Part shown: positions 34,376 to 41,689 of the stretch, in pieces
Position numbering within the stretch: the stretch's first letter is position 1
Layout of the letters: the number at the start of each line of letters is the position of its first letter
Assembly (NCBI GenBank): GCA_947492825.1
Contig: CANLNT010000002.1
Span: 256,501 to 320,500, forward strand
Reading direction: 5' to 3'
Source of the DNA: an uncultured Paracoccaceae bacterium
GTDB lineage: Bacteria > Pseudomonadota > Alphaproteobacteria > Rhodobacterales > Rhodobacteraceae
Length of the DNA: 64,000 nucleotides
Program-made: the position numbers and the translations under genes
The notes under the pieces: model-generated
What the model saw: only the letters and a program-made list of their open reading frames with translations
Told to the model about the DNA's origin: nothing
Databases searched by the model: none

Positions 34376-35149
34376 TCACGCATCAATATGCCCCGCGCGC
34401 AATCCATCCCGCACCCGATGCGCAATCTCGATGAACTCTGCACTGTCACGAATATCCAAAGGGCGTTCCTTGGGCAGCGGGCTGTCGATCACATCGGTAA
34501 TCCGCCCCGGTCGCGGCGACATCACCACGATCTTGGTACTCAGATAGACCGCCTCCGGGATGGAATGGGTCACAAAGCCAATCGTCTTTTCCGTCCGCGC
34601 CCAAAGCGCCAAGAGCTGTTCGTTCAGATGGTCACGAACAATCTCATCCAGCGCCCCGAACGGCTCATCCATCAGCAGGATATCCGCATCGAACGCCAGC
34701 GCGCGGGCTATGCTCGCGCGTTGCTGCATCCCGCCGGACAATTGCCACGGGTATTTCTTTTCAAAGCCTGCAAGATCCACCAGTTCAAGAACCCGCGTCA
34801 CCCGTTCGGCCTGCTCGGCCTTGGAAAACCCCATGATCTCAAGCGGCAGCTTGATATTGCCGCCAATCGTGCGCCAGGGATAAAGCCCTGCCGCCTGAAA
34901 GACATAGCCATAGGCGCGTGCTTTTCGCGCCTCCTCGGGCGTCATCCCGTTGACCGTGATCTCACCGCCCGTCGGCGTCTCCAACCCCGCGATGCAGCGC
35001 AGAAACGTCGTCTTCCCGCAGCCCGAGGGGCCGATGAAGGAAACGAATTCTCCCTTCCCAATCTCAAGATTCACATCCTTGAGCGCATGGACCGGCCCGT
35101 CATTGGTCTGGAAGGTGAGGTCGAGGTTTGAAGCCGAAATGACCGTCAC
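34376..35149 (-). CDS. ABC transporter ATP-binding protein (pyrimidine uptake)
   Basis: A 257-aa ATPase of the nitrate/taurine/ThiZ type. Walker A is GPSGCGKTT (~40-48), the signature is LSGGMQQRASIARAL (~138-152), Walker B is ILLMDEPFGALDEIVRD (~158-174), and the switch His is in GFVTHSIPEA. It overlaps the 73-aa gene by 4 nt (ATGA) and drives the two permeases downstream. Confidence 0.92.
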   Translation of the reverse strand: MTVISASNLDLTFQTNDGPVHALKDVNLEIGKGEFVSFIGPSGCGKTTFLRCIAGLETPTGGEITVNGMTPEEARKARAYGYVFQAAGLYPWRTIGGNIKLPLEIMGFSKAEQAERVTRVLELVDLAGFEKKYPWQLSGGMQQRASIARALAFDADILLMDEPFGALDEIVRDHLNEQLLALWARTEKTIGFVTHSIPEAVYLSTKIVVMSPRPGRITDVIDSPLPKERPLDIRDSAEFIEIAHRVRDGLRAGHIDA

Positions 35150-35367
35150 TTGTAACTTACTCCCAATTCGCGCTCTACTGAATCAAGCCATTTCTCGCGT
35201 GTCTCAAAGGCAGCAGGATCGATATCCCATTGGACCCGCGTAACGCGATCCTTGGCTTCCAGGAGACTATGGTCATGTTTCAACAATAGTTTAATCGCAT
35301 CTATCAATCTGCCATCCCGCACAAGCTGGTCGATCTCCTGCGAAACCGAAGCCGTTAGGTCGTTCAC
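35146..35367 (-). CDS. Small protein resembling the ribosomal L7/L12 C-terminal domain
   Basis: A 73-aa protein that begins with GTG immediately after the hydA stop (TGA-GTG) and overlaps the ATPase start by 4 nt. LVRDGRLIDAIKLLLKHDHS followed by LLEAKDRVTRV (residues ~15-45) follows the G-x-hydrophobic-x-AIK-x6-9-L-x-EAK pattern of the bL12 C-terminal domain. The gene is visibly less GC-rich than its neighbours. No role in pyrimidine metabolism is known to me; it may be an acquired passenger or a regulator of the operon. Confidence 0.65.
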   Translation of the reverse strand: MNDLTASVSQEIDQLVRDGRLIDAIKLLLKHDHSLLEAKDRVTRVQWDIDPAAFETREKWLDSVERELGVSYK

Positions 35368-36822
35368 TCAAACCCCCGTCGCTGGAATACCCGTCCGCTG
35401 GACGGGCTGCGGCGCGGTCAGCTCTTTCCAGCTCGACAGCGCCTTGTTCACCGTCCCGTTCGGGTCGCGTTTGACGAACTTGCCGTGGCCCTCTTTCGTG
35501 CGGATCTCGCCGTCGTGCACGGCTACGTGGCCGCGGGTCAGGGTGAAGCGCGGCAGGCCTTTGACGTGCTTGCCCTCGAACACGTTGTAGTCGATCGCCG
35601 ATTGCTGCGCGCCTGCAGTGATCGTCTTCTCCTTCTCTGGATCCCAGACCACCAGATCAGCGTCAGCCCCCACCAGCACCGCGCCCTTCCTGGGATAGCA
35701 GTTCAGGATCTTCGCGATATTGGTGCTGGTCACCGCCACAAATTCATTCGGCGTCAGCCGTCCGGTTTCCACCCCGTGAGTCCAAAGCATCGGCATCCGA
35801 TCTTCCAGCCCGCCGGTGCCGTTAGGGATTTTTGAAAAATCGCCAACGCCATAGCGTTTCTGTTCCGTCGTAAAGGCGCAATGGTCTGTGGCCACGACGC
35901 TGAGCGATCCCGATTGCAGACCAGCCCACAGGCTATCCTGATGTTTCTTGTTGCGGAAAGGTGGCGACATCACCCGGCGCGCGGCGTGGTCCCAGTCAGG
36001 GTTGAAATACTCGGATTCGTCCAATGTCAGATGCTGGATCAGCGGCTCACCCCAGACCCGCTTACCCTGCTGCTTGGCGCGCCGGATTGCCTTATGCGCT
36101 TCCTCGCAGGACGTGTGCACGACGTACAATGGCACGCCCGCCATGTCGGCGATCATGATCGCGCGGTTTGTCGCCTCGCCCTCGACCTGACTGGGTCGCG
36201 AATAGGCGTGCGCCTCTGGCCCGGTGTTGCCCTCTGCCAGCAGCTTCGCCGTCATCTCGGCCACCACGTCGCCGTTTTCGGCGTGGACCATGGCAATTGC
36301 GCCCAGTTCCGCCAGACGGTTGAAGCTGCTGAACAACTCATCATCGTTCACCATCAACGCGCCCTTGTAGGCAAGGAAGTGTTTGAATGTGTTGATGCCC
36401 CGGTCCTGCACGACCGTAGCCATGTCGTTGAACACCTGCTCGCCCCACCACGTCACGGCCATGTGGAAAGAATAGTCACAGTTCGCGCGGGTCGATTTGT
36501 TGTCCCAGCGCTTGATCGCGTCCAGCAGGCTTTCGCCCTGATTGGGCAGGCAGAAATCCACGACCATCGTGGTGCCACCGGCCAGCGCCGCCCGCGTCCC
36601 ACTTTCAAAATCGTCCGAGGAATAGGTGCCCATGAACGGCATCTCAAGATGCACATGGGGGTCGATCCCGCCGGGCATGACATAGCAGCCCGTCGCGTCG
36701 AGTTCCTCGTCACCCTTCAGCGCCATGCCAATCTCGATGATCTTGCCGCCGTCGATCAGCACGTCGCCCTTATAGGTCAGGTCCGCCGTGACGATGGTGC
36801 CGTTCTTGATGACTGTGGTCAT
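35368..36822 (-). CDS. hydA: Dihydropyrimidinase
   Basis: A 484-aa cyclic amidohydrolase opening dihydrouracil/dihydrothymine to N-carbamoyl-beta-amino acids. The metal HxH is in MPGGIDPHVHLEMPF (~48-62). The carboxylated lysine lies in FKHFLAYKGALM (~147-158), further metal His in YVVHTSCEEAHKA and the Asp in VVATDHCAF. A strong GAAGGAGAA precedes the ATG. A partial copy of its first 26 codons lies 333 bp upstream. It follows the amidohydrolase in the reductive pyrimidine operon. Confidence 0.95.
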   Translation of the reverse strand: MTTVIKNGTIVTADLTYKGDVLIDGGKIIEIGMALKGDEELDATGCYVMPGGIDPHVHLEMPFMGTYSSDDFESGTRAALAGGTTMVVDFCLPNQGESLLDAIKRWDNKSTRANCDYSFHMAVTWWGEQVFNDMATVVQDRGINTFKHFLAYKGALMVNDDELFSSFNRLAELGAIAMVHAENGDVVAEMTAKLLAEGNTGPEAHAYSRPSQVEGEATNRAIMIADMAGVPLYVVHTSCEEAHKAIRRAKQQGKRVWGEPLIQHLTLDESEYFNPDWDHAARRVMSPPFRNKKHQDSLWAGLQSGSLSVVATDHCAFTTEQKRYGVGDFSKIPNGTGGLEDRMPMLWTHGVETGRLTPNEFVAVTSTNIAKILNCYPRKGAVLVGADADLVVWDPEKEKTITAGAQQSAIDYNVFEGKHVKGLPRFTLTRGHVAVHDGEIRTKEGHGKFVKRDPNGTVNKALSSWKELTAPQPVQRTGIPATGV

Positions 36823-36837
36823 GGTATTCTCCTTCGA

Positions 36838-37068
36838 TTAGGGCAGACAGATGGGCGCGCCAAAGTCGTCGGTGACGACAAAGACGGCGCCGTTTTGGCT
36901 GTAGAAAAAGCAACCGTTGGTATCCTTGCCCACGGTATCCAGACTGACGCCCAATGGCAGTTGTTCAACAACAATGCCCGGCATGCCGGGGTTCAGCGGC
37001 GCATCGCGATCACCGCAGGCGGCGAGGACGAGGCAAGACAGGGCAAGGCAGGACTTGGTTTTCGCCAT
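36838..37068 (-). CDS. Small putative lipoprotein
   Basis: A 76-aa ORF, MAKTKSCLALSCLVLAACGD, with a lipobox (LAAC, Cys18) and a short secreted domain ending VFVVTDDFGAPICLP. No good ribosome site precedes its own ATG. It is in frame with the partial hydA copy upstream, which has a Shine-Dalgarno, so it may be made as a 106-aa fusion or by coupling. I do not recognise the mature domain (about 58 aa, two Cys). Confidence 0.6.
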   Translation of the reverse strand: MAKTKSCLALSCLVLAACGDRDAPLNPGMPGIVVEQLPLGVSLDTVGKDTNGCFFYSQNGAVFVVTDDFGAPICLP

Positions 37069-37077
37069 GACGCTTGT

Positions 37078-37155
37078 GCCGTTGTTGATCAGCACATCCG
37101 CCTCATAGCTAAGGTCCGCCGTGACGATGGTGCCGGTTTTGATGACTGTGGTCAT
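37078..37155 (-). pseudogene. Partial duplicate of the hydA 5' end
   Basis: ATGACCACAGTCATCAA and the following codons reproduce the first 26 codons of hydA with 67 of 78 bases identical by my alignment. It encodes MTTVIKTGTIVTADLSYEAD against MTTVIKNGTIVTADLTYKGD in hydA. Similarity ends abruptly before the lipoprotein start. GGGAG lies 8 nt upstream of its ATG, so it may still initiate translation. Confidence 0.85.
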
Positions 37156-37157
37156 TT

Positions 37158-37817
37158 CTAAAACTCCCAGTCGCACGCCTCGGACAACTCCGATGCGTAG
37201 GCGTTGATATTCTTGCTTTCGAATTGGTAGGTCTCAGCACCGTCTTCGAGGAATGCTCGAATAGTTATTAGTTTCGCGTCCCTTAGCGACTTGATGAAAG
37301 GAATGCTCTCGGACCCGCTCCAAAGACCCGCTGCTTGTCGATTTGAAGCCAAAGACCAATTCGCATCGACTGGCTCGTTTTCATCAATACGGACTGCTAA
37401 GCGCAACCGGTCTTGAATTTGGAAGTCATCAAAAAAGAGAACTACGGCCGTTGTATTGTCGAAGCACCGAAGTTGGAGGAAGACTGTTTTCTCCCCGCCA
37501 AAAAGGTTGAAGTGTGGCCCTGTCGGTTCAGCAAAGAATGAGATATTTTTGCGATCAGAGATCGGATCACGCTCCTCACGCCGCTCCCATTCGGAGAGGC
37601 CCGTCGCCAACTCGGTTTCTGGCTCTGAAAGTGTGGAGATCGCTTGATCTACCGCGTCTTCAACCGTCTCATTGTCCTGGATTACAATCTCGTCATAGCA
37701 CACCAAACGCTCTAAGGCGTTTTCGACTTTTCTACACTCAACGATGCCAGATTGATCTGCCACTGCCAACAAGGGCAAAGCCAAAAGCACACTGAGCAAG
37801 AGGGCTAGCGATTTCAC
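37158..37817 (-). CDS. Secreted VasI/TagO-like protein
   Basis: A 219-aa protein starting at GTG 37817, overlapping the amidohydrolase stop by 4 nt. Signal peptide MKSLALLLSVLLALPLLAVA. The mature N-terminus CRKVENALERLVCYDEI matches the C-x-hydrophobic-x-RL-x-CYD opening of the VasI/TagO family. Later RLRLAVRIDENEPVDANWSL and the terminal ELSEACDW also fit that family (T6SS-associated and stand-alone members). No T6SS genes are in the window. The gene is less GC-rich than its neighbours, suggesting acquisition. Confidence 0.7.
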   Translation of the reverse strand: MKSLALLLSVLLALPLLAVADQSGIVECRKVENALERLVCYDEIVIQDNETVEDAVDQAISTLSEPETELATGLSEWERREERDPISDRKNISFFAEPTGPHFNLFGGEKTVFLQLRCFDNTTAVVLFFDDFQIQDRLRLAVRIDENEPVDANWSLASNRQAAGLWSGSESIPFIKSLRDAKLITIRAFLEDGAETYQFESKNINAYASELSEACDWEF

Positions 37818-39064
37818 CCCACCACCTCTGCCGTCTCAATGACCGCGTGCATCAGCACATCAGCACCGGCCATGGCCCACTCCTTCGAAATCTCCTCGGC
37901 CTCGTTGTGGCTCAGCCCGTCCACACAGGGGCACATGACCATGGCGGTGGGATAGAGGTCGTTGATCCAGCAGGCGTCGTGGCCGGCGCCTGACACAATG
38001 TCCATGTGGGAATAGCCGAGCCGCTCTGCCGCATCGCGCACCGCCCCGACACAGCCTTCGTCAAAGGCGGGTGGGTCGAATTGGCCTACGATATGGGCGT
38101 CGAAACTGACCCCGATGTCTTCGCATAGCGCGGGTGCGCGCGCCATCAACTCGTCCACCATGCCGTTGAGCTTATCCACCAGATGCGTGCGCATATCGAC
38201 GGTGAAGACCACCTTGCCGGGGATGATGTTGCGGCTGTTGGGATAGACGTCGATGTGGCCGATGGCACCGACCGCATTCGGCTGGTTCTTCATAGCAATT
38301 TCATGCACCAGTTCGGTGATCAGCGCTAAACCGCGCCCTGCATTCTTACGCATATGCATGGGCGTTGACCCGGTGTGGCTTTCCTTGCCGGTCACGGTGC
38401 ATTCGATCCAGCGCAGACCCTGTCCGTGGGTCACAACGCCGATGTCCTTGCCCTCTGCCTCCAGAATAGGCCCCTGTTCGATGTGCAATTCAAAGAAAGC
38501 GTGCATCTTGCGATCACCCACCTTCTCGGGCCCCTTCCAGCCGATGCGCTCCAACTCATCCCCGAACCGTTTGCCGTCGGCATCAACCCGATCATAGGCC
38601 CAATCGAGCGCGTGTTTGCCGGCAAAAACACCGGAGGCCAGCATCGCGGGGGCATAGCGCGTGCCTTCCTCATTCGTCCAGTTGGTGACGACGATGGGAT
38701 GCTTTGTCTTGATGTCGAGGTCATTCATCGTGCGGATGATTTCCAACCCGCCGAGCACACCCAGCACACCGTCATACTTGCCGCCCGTGGGCTGCGTATC
38801 CAGATGACTGCCGACATAGACGGGCAGCGCGTCGGGGTCGGTGCCTTCGCGGCGGGCGAACATATTGCCGATCTCATCGACGCCCATGGTCATGCCCGCG
38901 GCCTTGCACCAATCGGCAAACAGGTGGCGGCCTTCGCTGTCTTCATCCGTCAGGGTCTGGCGGTTGTTGCCGCCTGCAATGCCGGGGCCGATCTTGGCCA
39001 TCTCCATCAGACTGTCCCACAAACGGTCGCCGTTGATCCGCAGATTTTCACCCGGTGCCGCCAT
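37814..39064 (-). CDS. Zn-dependent N-carbamoyl-beta-alanine amidohydrolase (beta-ureidopropionase type)
   Basis: A 416-aa M20-family amidohydrolase releasing beta-alanine, CO2 and NH3 from ureidopropionate. The start at 39064 (MAAPGENLRINGDRL) has GGGGGATGA upstream. Metal ligands appear in VYVGSHLDTQPTGGKYDGVLG (given in part), TNWTNEEGTRYAP and ELHIEQGPILEAEG, and the late His in MDIVSGAGHDACW. It is first gene of the operon, facing rutR across the operator. Allantoate or hydantoin derivatives are alternative substrates of this family, but context supports pyrimidine breakdown. Confidence 0.9.
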   Translation of the reverse strand: MAAPGENLRINGDRLWDSLMEMAKIGPGIAGGNNRQTLTDEDSEGRHLFADWCKAAGMTMGVDEIGNMFARREGTDPDALPVYVGSHLDTQPTGGKYDGVLGVLGGLEIIRTMNDLDIKTKHPIVVTNWTNEEGTRYAPAMLASGVFAGKHALDWAYDRVDADGKRFGDELERIGWKGPEKVGDRKMHAFFELHIEQGPILEAEGKDIGVVTHGQGLRWIECTVTGKESHTGSTPMHMRKNAGRGLALITELVHEIAMKNQPNAVGAIGHIDVYPNSRNIIPGKVVFTVDMRTHLVDKLNGMVDELMARAPALCEDIGVSFDAHIVGQFDPPAFDEGCVGAVRDAAERLGYSHMDIVSGAGHDACWINDLYPTAMVMCPCVDGLSHNEAEEISKEWAMAGADVLMHAVIETAEVVG

Positions 39065-39093
39065 GTCATCATCCCCCGCCGTGCATTCATGAT

Positions 39094-39109
39094 TTGACCA
39101 ACTGGTCAA
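39094..39109. promoter_or_regulatory. RutR operator
   Basis: Perfect palindrome TTGACCAACTGGTCAA (extended by T/A on each side, 39093-39110), identical to the RutR consensus TTGACCA-N2-TGGTCAA known from E. coli. It lies 29 bp upstream of the amidohydrolase start and 123 bp upstream of rutR, so it can control both. Confidence 0.93.
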
Positions 39110-39232
39110 ACGAACGCTAACAGAGGGATGGAACCAGTCAAGTTTCTCGCGCAAAGAAGTGGCATCCGCCGCCTTTTGAGGCGCACAACCCCGCCCGTTG
39201 TTCCGGGCGCCTAAATATCGGGCACCGACCTT

Positions 39233-39841
39233 ATGAGCAAAAAGCCGCAGACCCGCATTCAGGCCAAGAACCGCGCCGCCATTCTGGCCGCAGGTCTGGA
39301 TGCCTTTTCGCAATACGGTTTCCGCGGCACCACGCTTGACCAGATTGCCGAAGCGGCGGGCCTGTCAAAGCCCAACCTGCTGTATTATTTCCCGTCCAAG
39401 GACGCGATCTATACGGCCTTGCTGGAACGCCTGCTGGAAACCTGGCTTGATCCGCTGATCGCGATGAACCCGCAAGGCGACCCGGTGAAAGAGATCATGG
39501 CCTATGCCATGCGCAAGCTGGAGATGAGCCGCGACTACCCCCGCGAAAGCCGCCTGTTTGCCACCGAAATTCTGCAAGGCGCACCGCATATCGCGGGGCA
39601 TTTGTCAGGTGATTTGAAAGAGCTGGTCGACGAAAAAGCGGTGGTGATCCGCGCTTGGGCAGCGGAAGGCAAGATCGCCGAGGTTGACCCGCACCACCTG
39701 ATCTTTTCCATCTGGTCACTGACTCAGCACTACGCCGATTTTGAGGTGCAGGTGAACGCGGTGCTTGGGCGCAAAGACTGGTTCGAAGACGCAGGGGCCC
39801 ATCTGGATACCCTGCTGCGCGCGCGATTGCGCCCTGTCTAG
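39233..39841 (+). CDS. rutR: RutR-like TetR-family pyrimidine regulator
   Basis: A 202-aa TetR-family repressor. The helix-turn-helix region ILAAGLDAFSQYGFRGTTLD followed by QIAEAAGLSKPNLLYYFPSKDAIY (residues ~17-60) is that of RutR. The C-terminal ligand domain includes RESRLFATEILQGAP and HHLIFSIWSLTQHYADFEVQ. RutR binds uracil or thymine, which releases it from DNA. The matching operator is directly upstream, and the divergent genes degrade pyrimidines. Confidence 0.9.
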   Translation: MSKKPQTRIQAKNRAAILAAGLDAFSQYGFRGTTLDQIAEAAGLSKPNLLYYFPSKDAIYTALLERLLETWLDPLIAMNPQGDPVKEIMAYAMRKLEMSRDYPRESRLFATEILQGAPHIAGHLSGDLKELVDEKAVVIRAWAAEGKIAEVDPHHLIFSIWSLTQHYADFEVQVNAVLGRKDWFEDAGAHLDTLLRARLRPV

Positions 39842-39860
39842 TGCTTTGGATTGCGGTGGC

Positions 39861-40080
39861 TGCTTTGCGGACGAAGCCGACTTTCGCGCATAGCTGGACC
39901 CATCGCCGACACGCGGGTGGGCGACCCAACGGAGATGCTTCTGCGCTTTATGGTTGTAGGGTCATCTTCCGCATCAGCGGTGCGCGCGGATGGCAAATCG
40001 CCGACCCGTCGGGGCGGGTCGGCGATGGGCCCGGCGGGCTAAAACCCTTGTTCCGGGCCTGCCAGCGCGCTGAATGAATG
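39861..40080 (+). repeat. ~220-bp dispersed repeat, copy 1
   Basis: Colinear with 54232-54450 without obvious gaps, starting TGCTTTGCGGACGAAGCCGA and ending CAGCGCGCTGAATGAA. It contains a perfect 12-bp hairpin, ATCGCCGACCCG/CGGGTCGGCGAT with loop TCGGGG (39997-40026). It begins 19 nt after the rutR stop. A 78-codon frame runs through it, but the conservation is nucleotide-level and includes stem positions, so I call it a non-coding repeat. Confidence 0.85.
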
Positions 40081-40383
40081 TCATTTTGGGCTCTTAGCTG
40101 ACCTTCAAAGCAAAATGACTTGAGGGCCGCAAGGCAGACGAAACTGCCGCTCGCCTCGCATCAAACAAAGCAACCAAAGTGCAGCCTCCGGTGTCACATC
40201 CAGAAAGTCGTGATGTCGTCAAAGACCTCACGCCCATCCAAAACCACACACCCCAAACGAATTGAGCGGCGGTTGCTCCACACAACACGCCGCTCAGATC
40301 ACTCACAATCCGTCACCCTTAGTATGGGGAGGTTGTGCCGTATTTTCCCCGTCTGGTGAAAGTAAGGTATTCCTTACCCTGGG
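40081..40383. other. Gap between repeat copy 1 and preA
   Basis: 303 bp of mixed, lower-GC sequence. A 70-codon minus-strand frame (40094-40306) has no ribosome site and no recognisable feature. The only structure seen is the terminator-like hairpin at 40362-40377. Confidence 0.5.
40362..40377 (-). terminator. Hairpin downstream of preA
   Basis: GTAAGG/CCTTAC with loop of 4, directly after the preA stop; TTTC follows on the minus strand. Likely a weak intrinsic terminator. Confidence 0.5.
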
Positions 40384-41688
40384 TCACTCGGCCGCGACAG
40401 CGCCGGGATTATTGGGGTGCGTGGTCCAGTTGGCGTACTCTTTTTCGACCACTTTCCCGGTGCGTGGATCGACCTGTCCGGGTTCCATCGGGACCATGCT
40501 GATGCAGTCCTGCACCGGGCAGACGTCCACACACAGGTTGCAGGCCACGCATTCCTCGTCGATGACCGTAAACGTCCGATCTTCTGACATGGCAATCGCC
40601 TGATGGCTGGTGTCTTCGCAGGCCGCATAGCACCGCCCGCAGGAAATGCAGCTGTCCTGATCAATCTTCGCCTTGGCCACGTAGTTCAGATTCAGGTACT
40701 GCCAGTCGGTCACATTGGGCACAGCCATGCCGATGAAATCCGCCGTGCTGGCATGGCCCTTTTCGTCCATCCACTGCGAAAGCCCGCTGATCATTTCCTG
40801 CACGATCTTGAAGCCATAGGTCATCACCGCAGTGCAGACCTGCACGTTGCCACAGCCCAGCGCCATGAACTCTGCCGCGTCGCGCCAAGTGGTAATCCCG
40901 CCGATGCCAGAAATCGGCAAGCCATGCGTGGGTTCATGCCGCGCAATCTCACTCACCATCGACATCGCGATAGGCTTGACCGCCGGGCCGCAATAGCCGC
41001 CATGGCTGCCCTTGCCGTCGATTGAGGGTTCGGGCGACATCGTGTCCAGATTGACGCTGGTGATCGAATTGATCGTGTTGATCAGGCTCACCGCATCCGC
41101 GCCACCGTTCTTGGCCGCCAGCGCGGGTTTGCGCACGTCCGTAATGTTCGGCGTCAGCTTCACGATCACCGGGCGGTCGTAATACTGCTTGCACCAGCGG
41201 GTCACCATTTCGATGTATTCCGGCACCTGCCCAACGGCAGCCCCCATGCCCCGTTCAGACATCCCATGCGGGCAGCCGAAATTCAGCTCGATCCCGTCGG
41301 CATTTGTTTCGGCCACCCGTGGGAGGATGTCTTTCCAGGCCTGCTCTTCACAGGGCACCATGATGGATGCGATCAGCGCACGGTCGGGGTAATCCGCCTT
41401 CACCCGCGCCATTTCTTCCAGATTGGTTTCCAACGGGCGATCGGTGATCAGCTCGATATTGTTAAGCCCCAAAAGCCGCCGGTCCGCACCATAAATCGCG
41501 CCATAACGTGGACCATTGACGTTGACCACCGGTGGCCCCTCGGCCCCGAGCGTTTTCCAGACAACACCGCCCCAGCCCGCCTCAAAGGCGCGGCGCACGT
41601 TGTATTCCTTGTCCGTGGGCGGGGCAGAGGCCAGCCAGAATGGATTGGGGCTTTTGATGCCCAGAAAGTCTGTTGTCAGATCAGCCAT
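40384..41688 (-). CDS. preA: NAD-dependent dihydropyrimidine dehydrogenase subunit PreA
   Basis: A 434-aa FMN protein reducing uracil and thymine to 5,6-dihydro forms. The active-site cysteine is in ELNFGCPHGMSERGMG (~134-149). FMN-site glycines lie in ISGIGGITTWRDA and the C-terminus carries two [4Fe-4S] motifs, CISCGRCYAACEDTSH (~342-357) and CVACNLCVDVCPVQDC (~378-393). It follows preT by one nucleotide. With HydA and the amidohydrolase it completes the three-step reductive pathway. Confidence 0.95.
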   Translation of the reverse strand: MADLTTDFLGIKSPNPFWLASAPPTDKEYNVRRAFEAGWGGVVWKTLGAEGPPVVNVNGPRYGAIYGADRRLLGLNNIELITDRPLETNLEEMARVKADYPDRALIASIMVPCEEQAWKDILPRVAETNADGIELNFGCPHGMSERGMGAAVGQVPEYIEMVTRWCKQYYDRPVIVKLTPNITDVRKPALAAKNGGADAVSLINTINSITSVNLDTMSPEPSIDGKGSHGGYCGPAVKPIAMSMVSEIARHEPTHGLPISGIGGITTWRDAAEFMALGCGNVQVCTAVMTYGFKIVQEMISGLSQWMDEKGHASTADFIGMAVPNVTDWQYLNLNYVAKAKIDQDSCISCGRCYAACEDTSHQAIAMSEDRTFTVIDEECVACNLCVDVCPVQDCISMVPMEPGQVDPRTGKVVEKEYANWTTHPNNPGAVAAE

Positions 41689-41689
41689 T

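Noticed and set aside
35881-37161. Long plus-strand open frame opposite hydA
   Set aside because: Antisense shadow of dihydropyrimidinase; the His-rich translation is the complement of codons in the real gene.
39841-40077. Conserved 78-codon frame within repeat copy 1 (and its counterpart at 54236-54448)
   Set aside because: Both copies stay open, but similarity is at the nucleotide level across a hairpin, no ribosome site is present and the starts differ, so a non-coding repeat explains it better.
40094-40306. 70-codon minus-strand ORF between repeat copy 1 and preA
   Set aside because: No Shine-Dalgarno, no recognisable pattern, unusual composition; not supported as a gene.
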